Under the pieces are notes generated by a model. It ran no database searches, had not been told where the DNA came from, and was given only the letters and a program-made list of their open reading frames with translations. Of a stretch of 64,000 nt of DNA, positions 33,957-44,924 are shown in pieces; position 1 is the stretch's first letter; each line of letters begins with the position of its first letter. Made by a program: the position numbers and the translations under genes. Source of the stretch: Cryptomeria japonica (taxonomy: Eukaryota; Streptophyta; Pinopsida; Cupressales; Cupressaceae); the NCBI RefSeq assembly GCF_030272615.1, contig NC_081413.1:158373849-158437848 (forward strand), written 5' to 3'.

Positions 33957-36084
33957 GTGATCTACCATACAAGTATTCATAATCCTTATTGATTTTTACC
34001 AAAATCCGGTTCATAGTGTAACAGCTGTGCTGAAAGCTTCTCTCCAGAATTTTTTTGCTACACCTCCTTGTATCAACATCGGTCTGGCAGCTTCAACAAC
34101 TGACCAGTTGTTCCTCTCTGCAATACCATTATGTTGTGGTGTCCTTGGTGCAGAAAGCTGTCGTTTGATACCATTTTCTTCACAATATCTAGTGAATTCC
34201 ACCGAAGTAAATTCACCACCTTGATCAGTCCTCAGACACTTTATCTTCTTACCACTCTCCTTTTTAGCTAAGGCCCTGGATGCCTTGAATTTACTAAATG
34301 CTTCTATTTTATCCTTCAAGAATGTGACCCACATCATTCTTGAGCAATCATCAATGAAGATCATAAAATATATGTCACCTTGAATACTTTTAGTCCTTAT
34401 TGGTCCACAAAGATCTGTATGAACCAAATCTAACAGATGTTCCACTGAAAAATATTTTCTCTTAAAAGTTGAGGATGTCATCTTTCCCAACTAACATTCC
34501 TTACATAGAGCATTAACCGGTTTGTCCAACTGAGGCAAACCTCTCACTATCTTGGACTTACTCGCTTTAACAATGTTATTAAAATATATATGACAAAATC
34601 TCCTATGTCAAATCCAACTATCATCTACTTTAGCAATTAAACAGTTGTTGACTTTAGGATTCAGGTGAAACAAGTTACCTTTAGTTTTCTTGCTAGTTTC
34701 AATCAGTTCACCTTTGCTCCCATAGATTTTGTACATATCATTCTTAAACTCCAATGGATATCCTCTGTCATTGAGTTGAGCAACACTCAAAAGATTGTTC
34801 TTTAGTCCTTCAAACTAGTAGACATCATCTGCTGAGCAACACTCAAAAGATTGTTCTTTAGTCCTTCAACTCAGTAGACATCATCTGCACTACTTTTCCC
34901 ATTAAGAGAAATAGTCCCCTTACCTTTTACCATGTAGGGTGAGTCATTACCAAATCTCACAACTCTACCATCAAATTCCTTCAAAGATAGAAATCTACTC
35001 CGGTCACCGATCATGTGATGTGAACAACCACTATCAATGATCCAATCATCAAAATTATCCATGCAAGAAACTAATGCCTTCTGATTAGATGTCTCTTCTT
35101 TAATGGCTACAAAGACAATGTCATGATTAGCATCACCCTCTAATTCCTCATCAGTGATACCACCATCACTACAATAAGACAATCTCTTTTGCTATTTCCC
35201 TTGTACTTCTTGAACTTCTCTTGCTTGTGCTCATTATCACCATTAGGACAGTTAGCTGCAATGTGTCCAATCTTGTTGCATGCAAAACATTTCAAAGGTA
35301 ATTTACCTCTATATTTATCGGTACCTCTGGGAAACCGCTTGGCCAACAATGCTTCAAGCTCAACCAAACTGTCTTCATCATCAACTTCTTTGTTGGATCT
35401 AGATTCATAACTATGACTGACATCTCTACTTTTCCTCATAGATGGGTTAGAAACTGAAGCTCTAAATGCAGATTCAGATTTCTGAACACTACCATCATAA
35501 CCATTTAATTCAAAAGCAGTAAGCTTACCAATGATGGAGTCAAGGGTTACCTTAGTTTTGTTAATTGACTTTAGCTCCTAAATGGCTACAACTCAGATAG
35601 CGTAGACCGATAGAAGGGTTCTCAACACCTTACTAGCCACTGTGGCATCTTCCACTTTACCACCAACACTCTTGCTCTCACCAACTATCTCTTTTATCCT
35701 TTGACCATAGTGTTAAATATTCTCACCTTCAACCATCCGCATGTCATCAAACTTTCCTCTTAGACTCTCTTCTTTGGCAATCTTCACATGTTCATCACCA
35801 CTATAAATCTCTTCAAGTTTATTCCATACCTCATAAGAAGTCTCCAAACCATGGACATCTACATACTCTGCATTAGACAAAGAACTGATAATAGCCTCTA
35901 GTGCTTGATTATTTTTTTGTTTCTCTTTCTTTTGATCGCCAGTCATAATCTTACTAGGTGCAATATATTGAGTACCAACATGTTCCCAATATTTACTTCC
36001 TAGACTCTTAATATAATTTTTTATTCTATCACTCCATATTTTGTAGTTCTCTCTATTCAACTTTAGACCTTCCTTCTTCATCAT
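33957..36084 (-). pseudogene. Element C gag, protease and integrase, 5' part
   Basis: Gag starts at ATG 36084 (KEGLKLNRENYKIWSDRIKN) with the core NKLEEIYSGDEHVKIAKEE. A full CCHC knuckle, CFACNKIGHIAANC, lies at about 35290-35249. A TGA interrupts gag at YAI*VVAI (about 35602), as in element E. A frameshift lies near 35180. Protease IIDSGCSHHMIGD is at about 35040-35002. A 56-bp tandem duplication at 34778-34888 breaks the gag-pre-integrase frame. Integrase (HTDLCGPIRTKSIQGD, DDCSRMMWVTF, LRTDQGGEF, GIAERNNWSV) ends at the D insertion point (33957). Confidence 0.92.
34778..34888. repeat. 56-bp tandem duplication in element C coding region
   Basis: GAGCAACACTCAAAAGATTG at 34778 recurs at 34834 with near identity. 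Since 56 is not a multiple of three, it shifts the pol frame. Element E has one copy at this place. Confidence 0.9.
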
Positions 36085-36141
36085 GTTCTACAAGATCTTT
36101 GCCTCAAGTTGTTAGGCTTAGACCTTAGAGGACATGAGAAT

Positions 36142-36154
36142 CTCTGATACCAAT
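36142..36154 (-). promoter_or_regulatory. tRNA primer-binding site of element C
   Basis: Minus strand ATTGGTATCAGAG lies directly after the 5' LTR, complementary to initiator-Met tRNA. Confidence 0.92.
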
Positions 36155-37567
36155 TGATGGTATGATGAAAGAATAAGGATCTGATCAACTACTGAGAGGG
36201 GGGGGGGGGGTGAATCAGTAGATAGAAAACTGATATAAACTTTCACCAATCTCAGAATCAACCTCTCAAAGTAAACTCTAAACTGACAAGTTAAACCACT
36301 GAACCGCAAATGCAATATCACTGTCAAGATAAACCGGTTGACTGCTATAATAGGTTAATAGTAAACAACTTGAAACTCACAAACATCCAAATACTTTACT
36401 GACATAAGTAAAACTTAATTTCAAATTGTTGTTGGTTAACATAACATATCAAAGTGTATTAAGCAATTAAGCAATTCAACCATAGTAAACATAACCACAA
36501 AAATATTCACCACTTGACACAATATTTTTGACATGGAAACCCAAATGGGAAAAACCACGGTGGGGATGAATACCCACAAGTATTATAAACTCTTCTGAAG
36601 TTCATCCTGTTAGGAGACAAGCCTGTTAAAGCTTTACAAAATGTCCTATTAAGAACAAATCCTGTTAGGGACCACCCGGTTAAGGGATTGACTATAATGT
36701 CCTATTAAAAGAAATACCCTGTAAGTAGTAACCTCAGTAGAGGATTTGAAATCCAAGCTAATGGACCACCTGGTTAGATGATTTGAATAATACTAAGCTT
36801 GTTAGAGCTTATCCGGTTAGGGAATTTTACTGCTGTAATTGTTAGAAAACAATAGGGATTTTCTGATCTGTTTGAATAGCACTATACTTGCTTGTTCAGA
36901 TCCTTTTCATGCTCCTATGTTCCTTTACACAAACTGCAGATACATCATTCAGTTCAGCAACCACACACTCAACTAGAAATTTGCTAACTCTGAAAAAAAA
37001 TAACTCATCGACCTTATAAACAAATCAATAGGTCGGTAACACAACAAAAACCTAATTCTTTCATAGAGATTACAAATAAGCTAGTTCAAGTATGACCGTT
37101 GGATTATATAACAATCTCTACACATAACTCAAGATAGCCTCGACCGCTCCTTGATCACTGATTCATCGAACTTAGTAACTCATCACATGGTTTGCATTAC
37201 ATGCAATATACTTGCTCATTCCAAAGATAAAAACAGTTATCACAATGCACCAAAAACTATTTGAAACTCTTCTCATACAATATACATACGTGTCATAATC
37301 ATTACCGCTCATCATCAGATCATAAACCAATATAACAAACTTAATCAGTTAGGATTTATCAATTCATTAGGTAGGGTTTACTGGTTCAACTCTCCAATAC
37401 TTAGCAATACTGATTCACTCCACAAACTCACCTACCGGTTACAATTCCCTTCACTAGCTCTTCCTATCGATTACAAAACAACATTGTAACAACATCATTA
37501 CCAGTTACAATTGACATCAATGACAACAAAACATTTCATTAATGCAATATTCATGCAAATGCCAGCA
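36155..37567 (-). mobile_element. 5' LTR of element C
   Basis: 1413 bp, TGATGGTATGATG to ATGCCAGCA on the plus strand. A 13-G run is at 36198-36210. A minus-strand TATA-like TTTATAAGG is at 37012-37020. The block GGAAACCCAAATGGGAAAAA lies near 36536. It aligns with 21080-24027 except for solo LTR L. Confidence 0.93.
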
Positions 37568-37572
37568 ACATC

Positions 37573-38674
37573 CACTATCAATCACACATTCATCTTTCTC
37601 TTCAACTTGTGCAGCCAAAGCTCTTTCCACATTCATTCAGCTAGCAGAGTCAGTAGTTATTGTATCATCTTGCACAATAGCAATAAACATCCATTCATTA
37701 TCACTTGTATCTCCTTTATCATATTCATCATTTGTCACACCTTCATCAGTAGCATAATAACATCTCTTCTAAAATCTAGGTCTATTAGGTTTTGAATTAG
37801 AAACTCTTTCTAGAAACCTTGAGGCAAAATGACCTATCTTATTGCAAGAAAAAAATTTAAGAGGAAATTTTCCTTCATACTTACCGACTCCTTTGGCTAA
37901 TCTCTTGGTAATAAGGGCTTCAAGCTCCTCAAGATCTCACTCTTTGACATCTTCAATTTTCTTCCTCTCCTTCTCATATCTGGACATCCCCCTTGAAGAA
38001 ATTTCTCCCAGATCATATATTTGCTTATTTTTTCCAAAAATAGTAGCCTTGAATGCAGATTCTATCTTAGGAAGAGGATCACCAAACTCCCTCATCTTAA
38101 AGGCTGAAAGCTTGCCAATCAACATGTCCCTGGTTACCTTTGTCACAGTTCTGATCTTCTCAATAGTAGCCACTTTATGCTTGTAGGAAGCAGGTAAAGA
38201 TTTGAGCGCTTTAAAAACAATCTCTGATTGTTCCAACTTCTCACTAGGACATCTGATATTGCACACAAGGTCATTCACCTTCTGCATATAAGAAGTGATG
38301 TTCTCATCTTCACTCATCCTTGAGATCTCATATTTTCCCTTTAAGCTTTGCAACTTGGCAATCTTCACATAAATGTCACCTTCATACAAGGTTTCCAATT
38401 TCTTCTAGATCTCATGAGCAGTCTACAATTCCATAACATTTGTCATGTTGGAGTCAGTCAGAGCACTCAACAATGCTTCCTTATCCCTAGTATTGTATTC
38501 AACACTTTTGATCTCATTCAAAGTTGAAGAACCATTCACAGGAATGGTATACTTTCTCTTAGTAATATCCCAGTAAGGTTCACCAATCCATCTCAGATGT
38601 CACTCCATGTGATTCTTCCAAAGAGAGTAGTTGGTACCATCAAATCTCAGACTGCCCTTCTTGTAAGTTGCCAT
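37573..38674 (-). pseudogene. Element B gag and protease start, broken
   Basis: Minus strand from ATG 38674: YKKGSLRFDGTNYSLWKNHM, then stops, an open gag core (38398-37937) with LETLYEGDIYVKIAKLQSLK and KLSAFKMREFGDP, and a basic stretch. The zinc knuckle reads FFSCNKIGHFASRF, so its first and last Cys have become Phe. It ends EEKDECVIDSG, the protease motif, where element C is inserted. It continues at 21074. Confidence 0.9.
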
Positions 38675-38720
38675 CTTGGATCACCTCAAGTGATTAAGCA
38701 TCTTCAGAGGAACCTGCTTT

Positions 38721-38729
38721 GATACCAAT
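38721..38729 (-). promoter_or_regulatory. tRNA primer-binding site of element B
   Basis: Minus strand ATTGGTATC(AAAG) follows the 5' LTR. The site is slightly degraded beyond the first nine bases, as fits an old copy. Confidence 0.8.
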
Positions 38730-39116
38730 TAATGGAAATATGGAAGACAAATGAGATGGGGTGTGGGGAGGGGTGAATCAATTGTCACTATTGGGACTCA
38801 TAAAATTTGAGTATTTTGAGAGGTCCATTTCAAAATTTTGCTCCTGCACTTTCAAAAGACCACCTAATGAATCAGCCTGAATGGCCTAGTTTGAAGGGCA
38901 TGTAAAATGGAGCCACTTGATTATCAAGAGGTAAATCTCTAGAAAATTGTTGTACACCTTTCATTTGACCTATGCAATGTGTTACAACTTTCAGATTTTA
39001 GTTTATATCAGTTTGTCAAGTACCCATTTCCAAGGGGTGGACTGAAAGTTGTTCTATGCACAAATTCAGATTTTATTAAGTGGCCTACTTTGAGGCTTTG
39101 CATTTTATGACTAGTA

Positions 39117-39610
39117 GATTGTCATGTTGAAATTAAAAGTGCATTAAATTGTATGCATATAGGTGTGTCCACATGCCAAATTTCAGGTTCTTATGAATCC
39201 ATTTTCTCAATTTGGCAAGCTCAATCCATTTGCAATTTGTACTGTTTGCAAAGTCCTTGTAAAATAACTAGTCAAATCACCACTTTGCATATGTGTAATA
39301 AATGCCCTAATGAGTGTTATATTAGAATATTTATTCCAGGGTATTGCTAGTATAAAATACAAGCTATATTTCTAGTTTGAAGGCCCAGTCAATCCGTTTG
39401 ACCCATTTTCAAAGGCCATATCTTTTGCAATTTCTGTTAATCTGCCTGTTGCAGTTTTCAGTTTTTCCAAATGATCAGCTTTGAGAGCTTGTAAATTTTG
39501 CCCAGTTAAGTGTCATGTCAAAATTAAAAGTGCATTGAATCATATGTATTAATGGAAATCTCCATCTACAATTTCAAGTCCTGGTCAATTCATTTGACCA
39601 GTTTTCCAAA
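39117..39610. repeat. Diverged direct repeat, spacing about 392 bp
   Basis: TGTCATGTTGAAATTAAAAG near 39120 and TGTCATGTCAAAATTAAAAG near 39511 start segments alike for about 80 bp, including a shared AATTTCAAGT/AATTTCAGGT phrase. No coding sense is seen. Confidence 0.6.
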
Positions 39611-40294
39611 ATGATTTCTTGAGCCATTTTATTCAGTTTTATGCACTTTCGTTGTTACCTCTGTTAAAGTGGCCATTTTCATGAGCTCACCATTTGCACC
39701 CTATCAACTTCCTGGTCAAACTGATCATTCCATGGTTTTTATTTTAGTTCAAAGTATCTATGCCCCATATTTGGGGATCCACGAAGACCATTTGATATTT
39801 TTAATGTGTGCACTTTGAGGTCCCTGCACTTGGATTTTATCAGGTTCAAATGCTGGCAAAGACATTTAATCAACTTTGTGCATTAATATCTCATCACCTG
39901 GGATTCGTCATGAGGAGTGGTTTTGTAGGATGAAAGTTAGCATATCAGAGTACATGCCTATCAATTTGTGAAGTCCAGGAAGGTGTTCTGACCGGTTTTT
40001 GAAATGCCTCTTTGGGTTTAAATGTGAAAATGTGATACGTGTTTGACAGTTGCAGATTGAGTTTTAGTGATAAGAAAACCGTGCCGATCAATTCCAGAGG
40101 TATACAAAGGGCATCCTGAGGCATTTCAAAAGTCATCAGGAAGCGTCTCAAATACTTGTTGACGATATCTAATTGCCAAGCTGTGTTGAATAGTTGTGAG
40201 ATTTATATAAGATATCGCAGCTTTTACATGCTTTTCAGTGTTACCCATATATTCTATTTGAGATTGGGTCTTTGAATCATTAAAATAAATCTCT

Positions 40295-40698
40295 TTGCCA
40301 CTGTATGTGATTACATTTAATTCAATTGGTATGGACCCTAGCTTCTCATTGGACCGTAAGTTGTGGCTAGAGTTTCAGCCTAATGTTAATATAAAGAACT
40401 TTATTCTTGAACATATGGATGGAAAAAATCAGATGCAACTAAAGAAAATTTACAATCAAATGGTACTATATGCTCAGCATTGAAGGCCACTCATAACAGA
40501 TGTGAACAAGGCAAATTGTGTTCTCCGTTTTCTTTATGTTCAAATTTAGAGCTGACTAAGTGCTCTAATGTACAAGTATGTGAAGGAAATAAAATAACAA
40601 TGCTCCAGCCATTGGAAGTCTATGATGATGATTCCACTATAGAAGTAGTGAAGGATAAAGGGCTATGTGGAAATAGAATTGGAGATGTTAAAACATAG
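40295..40698 (+). other. Two unrecognised short open stretches
   Basis: A 62-codon open frame from ATG 40295 (with MDPSFSLDRKLWLEFQPNVN) ends at 40483, and another frame is open to 40698. I know no family for either. They lie a few bases upstream of the PPR debris and in the same insertion, so they could be the decayed 5' part of the same gene. Chance open frames are equally possible. Confidence 0.3.
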
Positions 40699-40759
40699 AA
40701 ACTTTGAAGCGAATGCATATTGGCAAGGGCATGGCCAAATCATTCTCCTTCCTACCACA

Positions 40760-41165
40760 CGTGGCATTGAAGAGGCATTAGAAATTTTCAAACAAATTCA
40801 ATAAGCAGGTGAAATGGCATTAGAAACCTTCAAACAATTGCAATTGGTAGGCAAAGTGCCACTCCTCCAAGCCTGCGTAGAATGTGGTATGTTGAAAAGG
40901 CTTTAGTAATTTCCAAACAAATGCACTTGGCAGGCGTAAAACCAAATTCTACAACCTTTATCAGCTCCTCCCTGTCGTGGGAATGGCATTATGGGAAAGG
41001 CATTTTAGATTCTAAACAAATGAAAATGGCAAGCATGAGGTAATGTTGGAAAGGCCATAGAAGATTCCAGGCCAATGTAGATGGTAGAGGAACGTGGGGT
41101 TAGAAAAGACTTTATAAACTTTCAAGCAAATGCAAACGCCAGGCATAAAACCTTTATCCCACATT
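40760..41165 (+). pseudogene. Pentatricopeptide-repeat (PPR) gene debris
   Basis: At least six degraded copies of the phrase ALE(I/T)FKQMQLAGVKPNSTTF occur in shifting frames, for example ALEIFKQIQ (40770), ALETFKQLQLVGK (40815), QMHLAGVKPNSTTFISS (about 40917-40970) and QANANARHKTF (41115). This matches the helix pair of plant PPR proteins, which bind organellar RNA. The array has lost large parts of each unit, leaving spacings of about 45-100 bp. It is surely a pseudogene; the parent gene cannot be named. Confidence 0.7.
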
Positions 41166-42698
41166 GGTTGTGGGGAGGGAATATTTTGTATTTAAATACA
41201 AAGCCACACACATCTATAATGTCAAGAGCTTGAAGGATTTTGGCAAGTGGAAGTTTAGCCCCCAGTGGACCCCACGCATGCATGCGCATCTCGAGGCACC
41301 CAAATTTTGCAATAAAATGGAGATTAAAGGTCAAGTAGGTTGAAGATGATCCAACAATGGTCACTGATCCACGATGAGAAGTTGCTCATTAGTTACCCAT
41401 CGCGACTTGGCAACAAGGTGGGCCCAGGTTAGGTGGCACCCAGGTGGTTTCCAGGTGAATCAGATTGTGACACATGGCACGAATGGATGCACAAAAAAGG
41501 TTAAAAATCAAAATTAAATGTATAGTTTCAACCATGCAAAAATTGCAAAAATTTAAATGATTGTTGTCTAGAGAGAGATTAATGGTTGAGGGGTTATTGT
41601 TTACCAAAATATACAGGTGTTATATGTCGTTGGAAAGATCTTGAAGCGAGGAATTTGTTTCTGTAATGATTTTCAACACATGTCAAATATTCTAAGAGAA
41701 GTTTCCACAGGGAATGATGCAAATAATTTTTCAGGAAGGGAAAGAGGACACTTGGCAAGTTGTGATGCAGATCTGATCTTTTTCCCTCTTCTTTATATTC
41801 TTAGTTCTTCTCATTTGTAAGGGTTCCATAATTTTGTGAGCAAGGCTCCATAATTCTATGTTTTCTAGCTCTGAATTTCTCTTCCAAGTTTTTTAAAATT
41901 TTATTGGTCTTTTGAAGGTATAGAGTTGCATTTCGGTATTGTAGATAGTTTCCTAGTTGCAGGTTTTACTTGTGTAAGGCATGAGTATATTTCACACAAA
42001 ATTGTCTCTAAATATACATTTCTTTGTTACAAATTAAATCCTCAAGGAGGCTAGAATTTGTCATCTCAAGGAGATTGTTGTGATTGTTTGTAGGCATTCT
42101 TTAGTGAAGAGTTTAAATTTTGTAATCAATCATAAATAATGGAATATATATTTGAGATCTGATGATTTTGTCAATGAGTTGAGTAATGTATTGGTATAAG
42201 GTATTGATGCAAGAATATTTTATGATGAAAGTCGATTTGTAGCTGAGATTTGCATTTGCAGTTCTGTGTGTGACTCCGTACCCAATGAACAAGGCATTGG
42301 TCTTTGAAGAATTTTGAGATGTTTTCAGAGTTATATAAATTTAAAGAAATCTATTTCCCTTCATGTTTGGGGGTTGTGTCCTACTCATTTCAAGCTCTTA
42401 TTCATTTATTGCTTGTACCCAACCTGCAGTATTTTCTAACTTGTTGAGCTTGTGGAATGAGATTTCTTTGCTTATTGTTGATGCTGCCATATGTCTGTAA
42501 TTGGTTGTATTTTATGCATCAAAGGGTGTCTCCCCCTAGGTCTAGAAGAACCTGAAGTGCAAGAGGATCATTAGGATCCTATGTTAGTTGGTCCAGTCCA
42601 ACTGATTTATCTTTTAATTGGAGTTGGCTTCTCTTGAAAGTTGGTTGCAAGAGTACTGGTTGTTGTGGTTTTGTATCCAACATAAAAATCCATAAACC
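41166..42698. other. Remainder of insertion K, non-coding
   Basis: No domain is recognised. The only structure noted is an 18-bp perfect palindrome, TTTGTATTTAAATACAAA, at 41185-41202. The stretch reads like the untranslated or intronic part of a captured gene, which is conjecture. Confidence 0.4.
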
Positions 42699-43961
42699 AT
42701 CACAAAAACTCACACTACTTAAACTTATTCTCAAATATGATAGTTAAACATAAAAGCATAAATCAACAACACATCATAAACACACATAACACTAAGATTT
42801 TTGTATGTGAAAACCCTATTAGGGGAAAAACCATAGTGGGGATACACCCACAATATAGGTGTACTTTGTTGGAAGTATTACAATGGTGAATGCACATGCA
42901 TTTGGGCTCACTACATATAGATCACTTCTCAAAATAAAAAGGCTTACTGCCCACAGAAGGCTCACTACTTTTACAAATAATCATGGATCACTTCTGTAAA
43001 TTATGAACTGAGAAATATCATGTCCTTAGTCATTGAAGCACAAAACAACTTTCTTCTTCACACTTCTTCTCTACCTTCAAAATATGTATACATTCAATGC
43101 GCATACACACTCACATTCATCCACACACCACACTCGAATATAAAATTATTATAATTATTTATACATGACATCAACCTTGGAGAAATCATCAAGGTCGGCT
43201 CAATACTTACCACCTAATTACAAAAATACAAGCACACTCAATAAAATATTACATGTGGACCAAGCAATATCGGTCAAGATATAGCATGAACCCAAATCTT
43301 TCACCTCAAACACATTACACCTACAAGAATTATGCCTTGAACATCTGCAACACGTTACAAGTATCCAATCAGTCAAGAACATGAAGAACACCAACGTATC
43401 GAAGAAAAATATTAATTATGAAATTAACAATCAATGTGGAGCACCAACACAAAATGCACATGATCCAGAGACATCCACAAGAATCATGAATTACCATAGA
43501 AACATCCACACCAACACAAATTACTAGAATCACGAATATCTTCATACCGAACCTCAGGAACACTAACTTCAATGAGTGTCAACCTTGAAACCACAAACCA
43601 CTTGAATAAGGGACACACAAAAACATCCCAAACATACCTCCAAATCCATAGAACAATATATCATAATGTGGAGTAATGCAGATCAAAATACTGTCACTCT
43701 ATCACCACTAAAAAACCTACCACAACATAGATACCCATAACTCAATCAAATCTCCATGCGGACCTCTGAAACTTGAACTAAATGAACTATAAACAACCCT
43801 CTACAAACCATTTAATCTGCAAACTTTGACCTTCATCATAATTACTATGCCAAACAAACTAACTCACTGAATTTCACTGCATCACTGCCATAGATAGAGA
43901 AATATGTTGACATCAATGACAACACATCTCTTAAGAACATATTTGCAACATTCTTCCAACA

Positions 43962-43966
43962 TAAAC
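43962..43966. repeat. Target site duplication TAAAC, right copy (element B)
   Basis: Exact repeat of 6051-6055, directly after the CCAACA end of B. Confidence 0.95.
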
Positions 43967-44924
43967 AATGTTAGATTCTTGGAGATCTAATTCATGTAGC
44001 AACATAGGAAATTCAAGCGATCATCACCCCATGGCCCTTCTGTCAATGGGGACTTGATCTCATGGGAAAGATTCACCCTCCATCTTCTAATGGCCATAAA
44101 TTCATAATCATATCCACATAGTACTTCACAAAGTGGATTGAGGTTGTTCCTCTCACCCAAGTTATCAGAAAGAAGATCACAACTTTTATCCTCAACTATA
44201 TCATTTGTCGATACAGTATTCCCCTTTCCATCGTCATAGATAATGGGCGTCCTTTCAAGAATCAAGATGTTCATGAACTTTGTGACTGATTCCATACCCA
44301 TCATCTCTTTTCCACTCCATATTACCCCCAAGGTAATGGTCAAGATGAGGCATCTAATAAAACTATCCTCAGATTCCTTAAAAATATAGTCGATGATGCT
44401 GGCAATAATTGTCATTTCCAACTTAATACTTTACTATGGGACTATTACACAAGTTTCCACACACCTACTAGAGCTACTCCCTATTCACTCATCAATGGTG
44501 TTGAAGCCATATTGCCTATTGAGGTTGAGTTACCATCTTTACGGGTCTCCTTACGTGATCTTATCAGTGACAAAGACTACAGGGTCTCCCACTTGCAAGA
44601 TTTAGAATTGTTAGATGAGCATCAACAAATTGTATTCAATCATCTCAAAACATATCAGCAATGTATGAGTCATAGCTGGAATCATAGATTGAATCCTCAC
44701 ACATTTGAGGTGGGTGACTTGGTCCTAAGAGAAAACCCTAAAAATCAGCAAGATAGAGAAAAAGGGGCAAGTTTGCACCAAATTGGCTTGGTCCTTATGT
44801 CTTCACTTTAGTCTATGGATCAGGTGCATATCAATTATTAACACTAGAGGGAGAACCATTCAATGATCTTATCAATAGTGTGCACCTTTGTAGGTTTTAT
44901 ACATATCTTTTCAGAGTATCTTAA
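43967..44924 (+). pseudogene. Element G pol, 3' part: integrase core and C-terminus
   Basis: Starts at the second Cys pair of the integrase zinc finger, completing the pair left at 6046-6054. The core has WGLDLMGKIHPPSSNGHKFI, IVIDNGRPFKNQ and YPQGNGQDEASNKTI. The catalytic triad is retained: Asp at 44055, Asp at 44239, Glu at 44347, with 35 residues between the last two (D,D35E). The C-terminal part ends GEPFNDLINSVHLCRFYT before TAA at 44922. Damage includes an early TAG, TGA and frameshifts (near 44430-44510 and 44800). Confidence 0.92.

Larger units (their letters stand above)
21080..37567 (-). mobile_element. Copia element C (minus strand), with nested solo LTR L and element D
   Basis: It splits the protease DSG/HHMT region of B: VIDSG lies at 37573-37585 and THHMT at 21074-21055. 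Flanking 5-mers GAATC (21075-21079) and ACATC (37568-37572) match at only 3 of 5, consistent with age. Internal order on the minus strand: 5' LTR 36155-37567, primer site, gag, protease, integrase (cut by D), RT, RNase H, polypurine tract, 3' LTR 21080-24027. It is the same family as E. Confidence 0.9.
38789..42698. mobile_element. Insertion K, 3.9 kb of unknown class with gene debris
   Basis: It starts TATTGGGACTC and ends CATAAACC, flanked by GTCAC (38784-38788) and ATCAC (42699-42703), a 4-bp TCAC match. The ends could be read as TA...CA, but no LTRs, terminal inverted repeats or transposase are visible. Contents: a diverged tandem repeat (about 39120-39620), two short open stretches (40295-40698) that I do not recognise, and PPR-like debris (40760-41165). 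It may be a gene-carrying non-autonomous element or filler DNA. Confidence 0.6.
6056..43961 (-). mobile_element. Copia element B (minus strand), with all its nested insertions
   Basis: Bounded by TGATGG at 6056 and CCAACA at 43961, with TAAAC duplications. Its own parts on the minus strand are: 5' LTR (38730-43961, carrying insertion K), primer site (38721-38729), gag (38674-37573), protease, integrase and RT (21074-18766), more RT and RNase H (17413-16996), the RNase H end (9070-8753), polypurine tract (8384-8407), and 3' LTR (6056-8383, carrying a solo LTR). About 28 kb of the 37.9 kb is later insertions. It is old: LTR copies are visibly diverged and every coding block is broken. Confidence 0.92.
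38730..43961 (-). mobile_element. 5' LTR of element B (interrupted by insertion K)
   Basis: LTR sequence is present at 38730-38788 and 42704-43961 and matches 6056-8383 with its own insertion removed. The first block has the G-rich GGGGTGTGGGGAGGGGTGAATCA variant of the family motif. The total without K is about 1317 bp. Confidence 0.88.

Noticed and set aside
41185-41202. 18-bp palindrome TTTGTATTTAAATACAAA as a terminal inverted repeat or hairpin terminator
   Set aside because: It is a single internal palindrome with no partner, is fully AT-rich and probably arose by chance.
43987-44421. 144-codon minus-strand open frame
   Set aside because: It is the shadow of the plus-strand integrase core of G, which has clear D,D35E motifs.
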